The position numbers were made by a program, and so were the translations under genes. A stretch of 27,670 nucleotides of DNA from Halarchaeoplasma sp046498385 (GTDB lineage: Archaea > Thermoplasmatota > Thermoplasmata > Halarchaeoplasmatales > Halarchaeoplasmataceae), in contig JAWOAU010000041.1 of the NCBI GenBank assembly GCA_046498385.1, positions 1 through 27,670 on the forward strand, given 5' to 3'. The number at the start of each line of letters is the position of its first letter. Positions within the stretch are counted from its first letter, which is position 1. Below the pieces are notes generated by a model. It did no database searches, was not told where the DNA came from, and saw nothing but the letters and a program-made list of their open reading frames with translations. Shown here piece by piece: positions 8,590 to 16,751 of this stretch.

Positions 8590-10227
8590 CTACTCTAGCA
8601 TGGGCATTTTTATTCCTTTTTCCTTAGCGAACTTTTTCGCTTTTTCGTAGCCTGCGTCAGCGTGTCTAATGACACCCACGCCCGGATCGGCTTTGAAGAC
8701 TCTCAATATATTTTCCTCAGCCTCTTTAGTACCATCGGCTAAAACAACCATGCCTGCATGGGTGGAGTAACCTATTCCTACGCCGCCACCGTTGTGTATG
8801 GAAACACTTGTGGCTCCGGCGCTGGTGTTTATAAGTGCGTTCAGCAGAGGCCAGTCCGCAACTGCATCGCTTCCGTCTTTCATGCCCTCAGTTTCACGAT
8901 TAGGGCTAGCAACACTACCGGTGTCTAGGTGGTCCCGTGTTATCGATATCGGGGCGGATATCTCTCCCTGGGCCACAAGGTCGTTCATCTTTTTAGCAAA
9001 TCTGTGACGCTCTCCGTATCCAAGCCAGCAGACCCTCGCAGGCAGTCCTTCCCAGGGTAGGTGTTCCTCAGCCAGATCGATCCAGTTGACCAGCTGTTTG
9101 TTTTCTGGGAACATCTCCTTGACGAGGTCGTCAGTCCTGAGTATGTCCTCGGGATCTCCAGAAAGCGCTATCCACCTAAAGGGGCCCCGCCCTTCGCAGA
9201 ACATCAGACGGATGTAGGCAGGTACGAAACCGGGATATGCAAAGGCGTTCTCGAAACCTGCTTCCAATGCCTGCCCCCTTAGGTTATTTCCGTAATCGAA
9301 GGTCACGGCCCCCTCTTCCTGCATTTTAACCATGGTCTCACAGTGGATCCTCATGGACTCAATACTGAGCTTCTTGTACTTTTGCGGGTCCTCTTCTTTT
9401 AACTTCTGTGATCCCTTGAAACTCATGCCCTTGGGAACGTAGCTCATGGCGTCGTGAGCGCTGGTCTGGTCGGTGAGTACGTCCGGTATTTCATTTCTCT
9501 CCAGCATCTCCGGTAATACCTCCGCGGTGTTTCCTATCAGTCCTACGGCCCTGGGTGTGCCCTCTTCAACGTACCGTGCGCATATTTCAAGGCCCTCGTC
9601 AAGATCTTCAATCAACTCATCACAGAAGCCGGCTTCCAGCCGGCGTTCCGCCCGTTTCGGATCTATCTCTATCACCAAACCTACACCGCCGGCCATCTTG
9701 ATGGACAGAGGCTGAGCTCCACCCATGCCTCCCAGTCCTCCGCTGACACAGAGTTTACCCTTCAACGTACCGTCGAAGTGTTTTTTAGCCAGGGCCGTAA
9801 AGGTTTCGTAGGTGCCCTGGATTATGCCCTGGGTCCCTATGTAACACCAACTGCCGGCGGTCATCTGACCGTACATCATCAATCCCAGGTCCTCCAGTTC
9901 ATAGAACTTTTCCCAGTTGGACCATTTGGGTACTAGATTGGAGTTGGCTATCAGCACCCTCGGCGCCCTTTCATGGGTCTTGAATACCGCTACCGGTTTT
10001 CCACTCTGTATCAAAAGGGTTTCGTCGTTTTCCAGCGACTTCAAGTTCTCCACTATCCGCTCGTAGCAGTCCCAATTTCTAGCGGCCTTTCCGGTCCCTC
10101 CGTAAACTATCAATTTATCCGGCTCTTCGGCATTCTCAAGGTTATTCATCAGTTGACGCAGCATGGCTTCCTGCTTCCAACCTTTACAAGTGAGTTTTGT
10201 TCCTCTGGGCGATTTGATATCAACCAT
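8590..10227 (-). CDS. hutU: Urocanate hydratase
   Basis: This 545-residue enzyme hydrates urocanate to imidazolonepropionate, the second step of histidine degradation, using tightly bound NAD+ as an electrophile. The NAD loop SGGLGGMGGAQP lies at about 162-173. The conserved cysteine is at about C400 in LPARVCWLGYGERHRF. FKTHERAPRVLIANSN, QMTAGSW and ITRDHLDTGSVASPNRET are classical urocanase blocks. I start it at ATG 10227 because AAGGTG lies six bases before it; a GTG three codons upstream overlaps that ribosome site. No hutH, hutI or hutG lies nearby, so the pathway must be completed elsewhere or the gene works alone. Urocanase is patchy in archaea, and lateral origin is possible but not tested. 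Confidence 0.96.
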   Translation of the reverse strand: MVDIKSPRGTKLTCKGWKQEAMLRQLMNNLENAEEPDKLIVYGGTGKAARNWDCYERIVENLKSLENDETLLIQSGKPVAVFKTHERAPRVLIANSNLVPKWSNWEKFYELEDLGLMMYGQMTAGSWCYIGTQGIIQGTYETFTALAKKHFDGTLKGKLCVSGGLGGMGGAQPLSIKMAGGVGLVIEIDPKRAERRLEAGFCDELIEDLDEGLEICARYVEEGTPRAVGLIGNTAEVLPEMLERNEIPDVLTDQTSAHDAMSYVPKGMSFKGSQKLKEEDPQKYKKLSIESMRIHCETMVKMQEEGAVTFDYGNNLRGQALEAGFENAFAYPGFVPAYIRLMFCEGRGPFRWIALSGDPEDILRTDDLVKEMFPENKQLVNWIDLAEEHLPWEGLPARVCWLGYGERHRFAKKMNDLVAQGEISAPISITRDHLDTGSVASPNRETEGMKDGSDAVADWPLLNALINTSAGATSVSIHNGGGVGIGYSTHAGMVVLADGTKEAEENILRVFKADPGVGVIRHADAGYEKAKKFAKEKGIKMPMLE

Positions 10228-10300
10228 TTGTAACACCTTAGTCGATGATATAGGAGATAGTTAAAAACTTTACCGAGTCCGCAAAAATATGAGCAAAATC

Positions 10301-10309
10301 CTTATATCA
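10301..10309 (+). promoter_or_regulatory. Candidate TATA element of the ATP synthase operon
   Basis: CTTATATCA lies 55-63 bases before the atpH ATG and predicts a start near 10331, leaving a leader of about 33 bases that includes the GGGGTG ribosome site at 10351-10356. A second AT-rich stretch (GTATTTTAATACAT, about 10333-10346) is an alternative element. I cannot choose firmly between them. Confidence 0.35.
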
Positions 10310-10363
10310 CTATCCTCAATCACCGTCTTAAAAGTATTTTAATACATATAGGGGTGTCCCAAT

Positions 10364-10678
10364 ATGCCCGTGGAAGAAATAGAGATAGTCAAGCAGACTG
10401 AAAAGGAAGCCCTTAATATGATCGAGGAAGCCGGGAATAAGGGTAAAGAACTTGTAGAAAAAGTTAAAAAAGAAGCTCTTCAGGATAAGGAGGACGAGCT
10501 TTTTTCCTTTAAAAAGAATCTCAAGGAAGAAAAAAAAAAGGTGGAACTTGAGGCGGAAGAAAGTACCGAAGAGATAAAAAAAGAATCCAAGGAAAGGGTT
10601 GAGAGGCTGAAAGAGCTAACTCAGAAACATCGGGACGAGGCCGTGGGGCACGTGGTAAACCGCCTCCAGGAGGTATGA
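10364..10678 (+). CDS. atpH: A-type ATP synthase subunit H (peripheral stalk)
   Basis: This 104-residue protein is almost entirely charged heptad coiled coil, rich in E and K and without hydrophobic segments. It matches the small archaeal H (AhaH) subunit, which pairs with subunit E to form the peripheral stalks that hold the A3B3 head against the membrane I subunit. The call is supported mainly by its place as first gene before subunit I, the usual operon order, since coiled-coil sequence itself is not diagnostic. A GGGGTG ribosome site lies seven bases before the ATG. Its stop overlaps the atpI start by four bases (ATGA), indicating coupled translation. Confidence 0.85.
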   Translation: MPVEEIEIVKQTEKEALNMIEEAGNKGKELVEKVKKEALQDKEDELFSFKKNLKEEKKKVELEAEESTEEIKKESKERVERLKELTQKHRDEAVGHVVNRLQEV

Positions 10679-12810
10679 ACATACTGTTCCCTACCCGAAT
10701 GAAGGACCTTACCATAATAGTACACGATAATTACATAGATGATGTTATAGATGCCCTACATACCATAGGCGACGTTCAGATATCAAGTATCGATAAAGAT
10801 AGTGCCGTAAGGGATCTGGTTGATATCGCCTCGACCCACAAAAGTCTCTCGGACTGCACAGAGTACGAGATGAAGTTGAATTCCGTACAGGACGTATTTG
10901 ACGGTATGAAGGATGAAGAAGAATGCATATGGGATATGTTGTTTCCAAAAGATATCACACAGGTGAAGAGAAAGAAAAAGAACTTCGATGATCTCCTCCA
11001 AGAGATAGACGATAGGGTGGAAACCGAAGGTAAAAGGATAATCTCTCTAAATGACGAACTCAATTTCAAAGAAGAAAAATTATCGGAGATGGAGGCTTTA
11101 CGAAAAGATATCCTTGAGGTTTCAAAACTAGACATGGAGCTATCCTATCTCGGAGAGAGACACTATACCGTCTATCGTGCAGGTAAGACCTCAAAACCCG
11201 CCGTAGTAAAAAGGGCGCTTTCGGAACTGGAAACATCTCACCTTGTCCTTCAGCCCTTGGGAGAAGGAGAATACATAGCTATAGCTGGAGCATATATAAG
11301 GGACAGAAAAAAACTTGACCTGATCTTAAGGGAGACTGACGTGGAAATCTTGGATCTGGACAGGGTAAAAGGAACCCCGACCCAAGCATTGAAAGCTCTG
11401 AATACAAAAATAAAGGGTCTAAAGGAGGAAGTAAGGGACCTGCGTTCGTCGCTGAGCGAACTTAAACAGGAACACCAAATGGAATTCCTCGTGCTGCAGG
11501 AGGAGCTTCACATAGTTAGGGATAAGCTTGAAATATACCAGGGTTTCGGTAAAACACATACTACATCTGTGATCAAAGGATGGACAACAGAGGACCGGGT
11601 TCAAAGGGTAGATGAGGCGGTTAAAAAGTACACCGACGGTTGCGGCTTTTTGATCGCAGAAGAACCTGAAGACCCATACGAAACCCCCGTATCTTTAAAC
11701 AATCCCAACATCCTCCGACCTTTTGAACTTCTTACCAGGATGTTCGCTCCGCCCAGGTATGACGAGGTGGACCCCACCTTTGTTATAGCGCCGGCATTCG
11801 TGATCTTCTTCGGGCTGATGCTTGGAGACGCCGTATACGGACTTCTCATCGTAGCTGTCTCCCTGGTACTGTACTACGGCATAGGCCGTATCGAAGAGGG
11901 GACTAGAGACTTTTCTCTTATCTTACTGTCCGCAGGCATATCTACCTTCATATTCGGGATACTGCAGGGAGGATACCTTGGACCGAATCGTGACGAGTAT
12001 CTAAACCTGCTGGGCCGCTTCGGATTCGAACCGCCCCTGCTGTTGGATACCCTGGAGGGAGACGGCCCCCTAACACTGCTGATAATATCTTTGTTGATCG
12101 GGCTGGCCTACATCAACCTTGGTTTGGTGCTTTCACTGGTCCAAAACGTCCGCAGGAAGAATTATAGAAACGTGGTACTGGAGAACGTTTCCTGGTGGCT
12201 GCTTCAGCCCGGTGGATTCATACTGCTCTCCGGCAAGCTCTTCGGCTGGTACGACTTCACAGGCACCGTTTATCTTTTTGCCGGCGTAATCACTGTCATC
12301 GGGCTGATACTATTGGTGATTCGAGCCAAAGGGCTGTCGTTCTTCGAAATAACGGGTTTCTTAGGCGATTTCCTATCATTCGCACGGATACTCGCCCTTG
12401 GACTAGCTACCGCCGGTATAGCATTAACGGTGAATGTACTGGCATACTTGGTCGCTGATGCCTCAATGGATATTACGATGACGTCTGTAATCGTAGGATT
12501 GGGAGGTTTACTGCTTCTTCGCTGGTTGATGGTGAAGGATAAGAAGATGCTCGGAGGAGGAGCGGCACTGGTGGTGATTGGAGGTTTAGGATTTATCGAT
12601 CCCATGTATCCCTTCTTTATCTTGTCCCTGGTAGTGCTGGTAGGCGGACACATAGTTAACGCCTCACTGCAGGCACTGGGCTCCTTCGTCCATTCTCTTA
12701 GATTACAGTACGTCGAATTCTTCGGATACTTCTACGAGGGGGGAGGTAAGGAGTTCGAACCGTTCAAACCTGAACGGCAGTACACTTTACTGGAGGAGGG
12801 TAGAAAATGA
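10675..12810 (+). CDS. atpI: A-type ATP synthase subunit I (a subunit, membrane stator)
   Basis: This 711-residue protein provides the ion half-channels facing the c ring and anchors the peripheral stalks. The N-terminal ~350 residues are soluble and contain long coiled-coil stretches (around residues 120-150 and 240-285). The C-terminal half has about seven or eight hydrophobic helices beginning near VIAPAFVIFFGLMLGDAVYG. GFLGDFLSFARILALGLATAGIA carries the conserved arginine expected to face the ring carboxylate. The ending HSLRLQYVEFFGYFYEGGGKEFEPF is the typical I-subunit tail. It overlaps atpH and atpK by four bases at each end. The length is slightly above the common 650-residue size. 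A protein of this kind must pass an unusual 12-hairpin ring encoded by the next gene. Confidence 0.95.
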   Translation: MNILFPTRMKDLTIIVHDNYIDDVIDALHTIGDVQISSIDKDSAVRDLVDIASTHKSLSDCTEYEMKLNSVQDVFDGMKDEEECIWDMLFPKDITQVKRKKKNFDDLLQEIDDRVETEGKRIISLNDELNFKEEKLSEMEALRKDILEVSKLDMELSYLGERHYTVYRAGKTSKPAVVKRALSELETSHLVLQPLGEGEYIAIAGAYIRDRKKLDLILRETDVEILDLDRVKGTPTQALKALNTKIKGLKEEVRDLRSSLSELKQEHQMEFLVLQEELHIVRDKLEIYQGFGKTHTTSVIKGWTTEDRVQRVDEAVKKYTDGCGFLIAEEPEDPYETPVSLNNPNILRPFELLTRMFAPPRYDEVDPTFVIAPAFVIFFGLMLGDAVYGLLIVAVSLVLYYGIGRIEEGTRDFSLILLSAGISTFIFGILQGGYLGPNRDEYLNLLGRFGFEPPLLLDTLEGDGPLTLLIISLLIGLAYINLGLVLSLVQNVRRKNYRNVVLENVSWWLLQPGGFILLSGKLFGWYDFTGTVYLFAGVITVIGLILLVIRAKGLSFFEITGFLGDFLSFARILALGLATAGIALTVNVLAYLVADASMDITMTSVIVGLGGLLLLRWLMVKDKKMLGGGAALVVIGGLGFIDPMYPFFILSLVVLVGGHIVNASLQALGSFVHSLRLQYVEFFGYFYEGGGKEFEPFKPERQYTLLEEGRK

Positions 12811-15800
12811 AAAAACGAGGCCTTCTTTTGGCATTCATTTTGATCTTCATCGTCTCGGCCTCACTTCCGTCTGCTGTTGCACAGAACGATACCGAACTCA
12901 TGATAGTAGTCGACGGAGATTCGGTGGAAGAAAGGTACAGGATATATACTGTAGATGATGACCCTATCGAAGTAGAATTGGGTATCAACGTAACATCCGA
13001 AGATATACCTGAAGGAAACTTCAACGTTACATGGGACTTTGGAGATGAAGATACACAAGAACTTGACAACCTAACTATTCAAGAGGTGCTGGATGAAAAT
13101 ATAACGCATGAATACGGTATAGGAGAATACAACATCACCCTTATCCTGGAATCGGTGGAAGACGAGAATTTTACTTACACACGAAGCATAGAGTTGATCG
13201 TCGAGCTGGACGAGCGAGGTACCTACCTCACCGCGATAGGCGCCGGCTTGGCGGTCGGTATAGCCGGGATGGGGGCAGGCATCGGTGTCGGTATAACCGG
13301 TGCGGCGGGGGCAGGTACCGTTGCCGAGAGCCCAGATAAATTCGGTAAATGCTTGGTGTTCCAGGCACTTCCTCAAACCCAGGCGATATACGGTTTACTG
13401 ATAGCTGTTTTACTGCTACTCTTCACTGGAGTGCTCGGTGGCGGAGCTTACGTTCCCCTACCCATCGGTATAATTTCGTTGGGTGTTGGTTTGGCGGTGG
13501 GGATCGCCGGCCTATCCGCTATCGGGCAGGGTATAGCTGCCTCCGGTAGTGTAGCCGCTTATTCAGAGAAGGAAGAATTGTTCGGTAAAGGTATGGTATT
13601 CTCAGTACTACCGGAAACACAGGCGATATACGGTTTATTGATAGCAATATTGCTTATGGTGTTCACCGGCCTCCTCGGAGGAGATATACATGCTTTTATG
13701 TTAGGGGACTACGGTTTAGGCCTCGGCATGGTAGGTATGGGAGCAGGCATCGCAGTGGGGGTTGCAGGTTTATCCGGGATCGGGCAGGGAGTGGCCGCAG
13801 GAAGCGGTATCGCAAGTGTTGCTGAAAAAGAGGATTTATTCGGTAAGGGCATGGTATTCTCCGTACTTCCGGAGACCCAGGCGATATACGGTTTACTTAT
13901 AGCGATCTTACTGATGGTGTTCTCAGGCCTTCTAGCCGGAAACCCGGCATCTATGATGGCTGGAGACTCCGGTTACGCCCTGGGATTGATCGCCATAGGT
14001 GCGGGGCTGGCAGTTGGTATAGCCGGCCTATCCGGTATCGGCCAGGGCATCGCCGCGGCCAGCGGTATAGGCTGTGTGGCCGAAGATGAAGAGATGTTCG
14101 GTAAAGGCATGGTGTTCTCCGTACTTCCGGAGACCCAGGCGATATATGGCTTATTGATAGCTATCTTATTGATGATATTCAGCGGTTTGTTAGCGGGTGA
14201 TGGGGAACCACTACACATAGGCCTAGGTCTGGTAGGTGTGGGAGCAGGGTTATCCGTGGGGATAGCCGGCCTATCCGGTATCGGCCAGGGTATCGCCGCA
14301 GCCAGCGGTATAGCCACCGTTACCGACGACGAAAAGATGTTCGGAAAGAGCATGGTGTTCTCCGTACTCCCGGAAACCCAAGCGATATACGGTTTACTTA
14401 TAGCGATCCTTTTGATGGTTTTCTCAGGCCTGTTGACAGGAGATTATCCTACTGCGTTGTTGGGTGATCAAGGTCACGGTTTGGGAATGATAGCTATAGG
14501 TGCTGGTTTGGCTGTAGGTATCGCCGGGATTTCAGGTGTAGGGCAGGGTATCACTTCCGGTGCATCTATACCTGCGGTGGCTAAGAGAAACGACGTCTTC
14601 GGCAAAGGGATGATATTCAGTGTGATGTCTGAAACCTTCGCTATATTCGGATTACTGATAGCTATCTTACTGTTAATTTTCACAGGCATGTTGGGCAACC
14701 CGACTCCCATCGAATCCTCTTTGGGATTGATCGGTGTGGGAGCAGGTTTAGCTGTGGGAATAGCCGGTATGGGTGCCGGCATAGGGGTGGGTATAGTAGG
14801 AGCGGCAGGCGCAGGTATAGTGGCCGAGGATCCGGACAAATTCGGCAAATCATTGGTGTTCCAGGCACTACCTCAAACCCAGGCAATTTACGGTCTCTTA
14901 ATCGCCATATTGTTGATGATATTCAGTGGTTTATTAGGCGAAGGTAAAACTTTACACATCGGACTTGGTTTAGTAGGAATAGCTACTGGTTTGGCGGTGG
15001 GCATCGCCGGTCTATCGAGCATAGGGCAGGGTATAGCCGCTGCGAGCGGCGTGACAACGGTAGCAGAAGACGAAGGTATGTTCGGTAAAAGCATGGTGTT
15101 CTCCGTACTACCGGAGACCCAGGCGATATATGGCTTACTGATAGCTATACTTCTTATGGTATTCAGTGGGCTGCTTACTGGAGATTTTCCCGACGCATTT
15201 TTGGGAGAGAAAGGTGTTGGGCTAGGATTGATCGCAATTGGTGCGGGTTTAGCGGTGGGTATCGCTGGGATATCAGGCTTTGGTCAAGGAATTACATCAG
15301 GGGCATCTATACCTGCCGTAGCCAAGCGTAGCGACGTATTCGGCAAGGGCATGATATTCAGCGTGATGTCCGAGACCTTCGCAATATTCGGTCTTCTCGT
15401 GGCTATCTTGCTTATGATATTCACTGGTATGCTTGGAGAACCCATACCCATAGAACCCTCCCTAGGACTTGTTGGAATAGGAGCTGGTTTAGCGGTGGGC
15501 ATTGCAGGTATGGGCGCAGGTATGGGTGTAGGTATAGTAGGAGCAGCCGGTTCGGGTTTAATATCCGAGGATCCCGACAAATTCGGGAAGGCATTGGTAT
15601 TCCAAGCACTGCCTCAAACCCAGGCAATATACGGTCTTCTAATAGCGATATTGCTGCTGATCTTCAGCGGTCTTCTAGGGGGAAATAAAACTCTTGATCT
15701 TGGTTTGGGTCTTGTGGGAGTGGGAGCAGGTTTAGCGGTAGGCATCGCTGGTCTATCAAGCATAGGACAGGGGATAGCAGCTGCTAGTGGTGTTACGACT

Positions 15801-16160
15801 ATAGCGGAGGACGAAGGTATGTTCGGTAAAAGCATGGTTTTCTCCGTTCTGCCTGAGACTCAAGCGATATACGGATTACTGATCGCAATCCTGCTGATGG
15901 TGTTCAGTGGCATGCTAGCAGGTGATGCCAATATGAGCGGGGGGATGGGTATAGCAGCTGTGGGTGCTGGGCTTGCTATAGGCATCGCAGGCTTATCCGG
16001 TATGGGTCAGGGTATCACATCGGGTTCCGCAATCGCCGCTGTAACAAAGCGAGAGGAGGTATTCGGCAAGGGCATGATATTCAGCGTTATGCCGGAAACC
16101 TTCGCCATATTCGGCTTACTGATAGCTATATTTATAATAGTGTTCTTTGGGTTTATGTGA
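12807..16160 (+). CDS. atpK: Giant A-type ATP synthase K (c-ring) subunit: signal peptide, PKD domain, 12 proteolipid hairpins
   Basis: The 1117-residue product is about fourteen times a standard c subunit. Residues 1-25 are a signal peptide ending SAVA, followed by a soluble PKD-like domain (26-137). Then come 12 hairpins with approximate starts at 139, 219, 304, 392, 471, 559, 639, 718, 806, 886, 965 and 1047. The second helix of each holds the ion-site block. E appears at 270, 356, 442, 523, 609, 770, 856, 1017 and 1097; Q replaces it at 190, 690 and 937. Class A hairpins (1, 7, 10) read GAGIGVG...PQTQAIYG. Class B (2-5, 8, 11) read GQG...PETQAIYG. Class C (6, 9, 12) read GQG...ETFAIFG. 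A and C look like the first and second hairpins of the V-type NtpK. Multi-hairpin K subunits are known (13 hairpins in Methanopyrus); the class pattern and the PKD domain are what look new. One chain could form a whole 12-hairpin ring. Confidence 0.95.
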   Translation: MKKRGLLLAFILIFIVSASLPSAVAQNDTELMIVVDGDSVEERYRIYTVDDDPIEVELGINVTSEDIPEGNFNVTWDFGDEDTQELDNLTIQEVLDENITHEYGIGEYNITLILESVEDENFTYTRSIELIVELDERGTYLTAIGAGLAVGIAGMGAGIGVGITGAAGAGTVAESPDKFGKCLVFQALPQTQAIYGLLIAVLLLLFTGVLGGGAYVPLPIGIISLGVGLAVGIAGLSAIGQGIAASGSVAAYSEKEELFGKGMVFSVLPETQAIYGLLIAILLMVFTGLLGGDIHAFMLGDYGLGLGMVGMGAGIAVGVAGLSGIGQGVAAGSGIASVAEKEDLFGKGMVFSVLPETQAIYGLLIAILLMVFSGLLAGNPASMMAGDSGYALGLIAIGAGLAVGIAGLSGIGQGIAAASGIGCVAEDEEMFGKGMVFSVLPETQAIYGLLIAILLMIFSGLLAGDGEPLHIGLGLVGVGAGLSVGIAGLSGIGQGIAAASGIATVTDDEKMFGKSMVFSVLPETQAIYGLLIAILLMVFSGLLTGDYPTALLGDQGHGLGMIAIGAGLAVGIAGISGVGQGITSGASIPAVAKRNDVFGKGMIFSVMSETFAIFGLLIAILLLIFTGMLGNPTPIESSLGLIGVGAGLAVGIAGMGAGIGVGIVGAAGAGIVAEDPDKFGKSLVFQALPQTQAIYGLLIAILLMIFSGLLGEGKTLHIGLGLVGIATGLAVGIAGLSSIGQGIAAASGVTTVAEDEGMFGKSMVFSVLPETQAIYGLLIAILLMVFSGLLTGDFPDAFLGEKGVGLGLIAIGAGLAVGIAGISGFGQGITSGASIPAVAKRSDVFGKGMIFSVMSETFAIFGLLVAILLMIFTGMLGEPIPIEPSLGLVGIGAGLAVGIAGMGAGMGVGIVGAAGSGLISEDPDKFGKALVFQALPQTQAIYGLLIAILLLIFSGLLGGNKTLDLGLGLVGVGAGLAVGIAGLSSIGQGIAAASGVTTIAEDEGMFGKSMVFSVLPETQAIYGLLIAILLMVFSGMLAGDANMSGGMGIAAVGAGLAIGIAGLSGMGQGITSGSAIAAVTKREEVFGKGMIFSVMPETFAIFGLLIAIFIIVFFGFM
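12882..13217 (+). other. PKD-like extracytoplasmic domain of the K subunit, with seven N-glycosylation sequons
   Basis: Residues 26-137 sit between the signal peptide and the first hairpin. VTWDFGDED (74-82) and ITHEYGIGEYNITLIL (99-114) are the two hallmark strands of a PKD beta-sandwich. N-x-T sequons occur at N27, N61, N73, N88, N98, N109 and N121. Both a signal peptide and sequons place the domain outside the cell, which agrees with a proteolipid hairpin whose ends face outward. I know of no described c-ring subunit with a PKD domain. Confidence 0.75.
13221..16157 (+). repeat. Tandem array of 12 coding repeats (c-subunit hairpins, 71-88 codons each)
   Basis: The repeats encode one two-helix proteolipid each and differ enough at third positions to be an old, maintained array. 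Class order is A B B B B C, A B C, A B C. The last two A-B-C triplets are close copies (hairpins 7-9 versus 10-12), pointing to a triplet-sized duplication. Outward-facing linkers vary: before hairpins 3, 4, 6 and 9 there is a longer loop with LGDxG-like endings, and before the others a short one. Confidence 0.9.
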
Positions 16161-16169
16161 GGGCTTAAG

Positions 16170-16751
16170 ATGTCGGTAAATAAATTGGTAAAGCGGATAA
16201 GAACGGATGCAAAACGGAAGGCGAAGATCATCGCCAAGAGAGCCCGTGATAAGGCTGAGTCTGAGAAGGAAAAGATAATCTCCGAGAAGAAGAGGAAACT
16301 TGACGAGCTCAAAAAAGAGAGCGACAGAGAACTGAGGACGTTGAAGAATCGTATCCACTCTCAAGCTAAACTGGACGCCCGTAAGCGTGAGCTGGAAGTT
16401 AGGGAAGAGATGATGGATGAGATATTCCAAGAAGCTTTAGAAAAACTTAGGTTCCTACCGGCGGAAGATTATAAAGTTTACATCCGTAAAGCCATAGGTA
16501 AAAGCGTCAAGGTATTGGGAAAGGATATTACGGTATCGTGTAATGAGGAAAATAAAGAATTGGTGAGTGAGATGGCAAAAAAGATCGCTCCTTCGATTAA
16601 AGTAAAAGCCGAGCTTAAATCGGTGGAGGGCATCAAAGCACGTTCCGAAAACGGTTCGTCCATAGACCTTACCTTCGAATCCAATCTAGAACGTATGAAG
16701 AAAGATATCCGAAGAGAGATATCTGAGTTGATGTTTAAGGAGGAAATCTAG
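16170..16751 (+). CDS. atpE: A-type ATP synthase subunit E (peripheral stalk)
   Basis: This 193-residue protein has a highly charged coiled-coil N-terminal half (about residues 5-85) and a compact alpha/beta C-terminal half. RKRELEVREEMMDEIFQEAL lies at the junction, and the C-terminal part contains GIKARSENGSSIDLTFESNLE followed by IRREISELMF, all typical of V/A-type subunit E. With subunit H it forms the stator stalks and caps the top of the head. It starts nine bases after atpK. Its TAG stop directly abuts the GTG start of atpC. Confidence 0.93.
   Translation: MSVNKLVKRIRTDAKRKAKIIAKRARDKAESEKEKIISEKKRKLDELKKESDRELRTLKNRIHSQAKLDARKRELEVREEMMDEIFQEALEKLRFLPAEDYKVYIRKAIGKSVKVLGKDITVSCNEENKELVSEMAKKIAPSIKVKAELKSVEGIKARSENGSSIDLTFESNLERMKKDIRREISELMFKEEI

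Noticed and set aside
13221..16157. Repeats as a CRISPR array or assembly-generated duplication
   Set aside because: The units are coding, stay in one frame for 12 copies, differ at many third positions and in their linkers, and have functionally coupled changes. An artefact would give identical copies.
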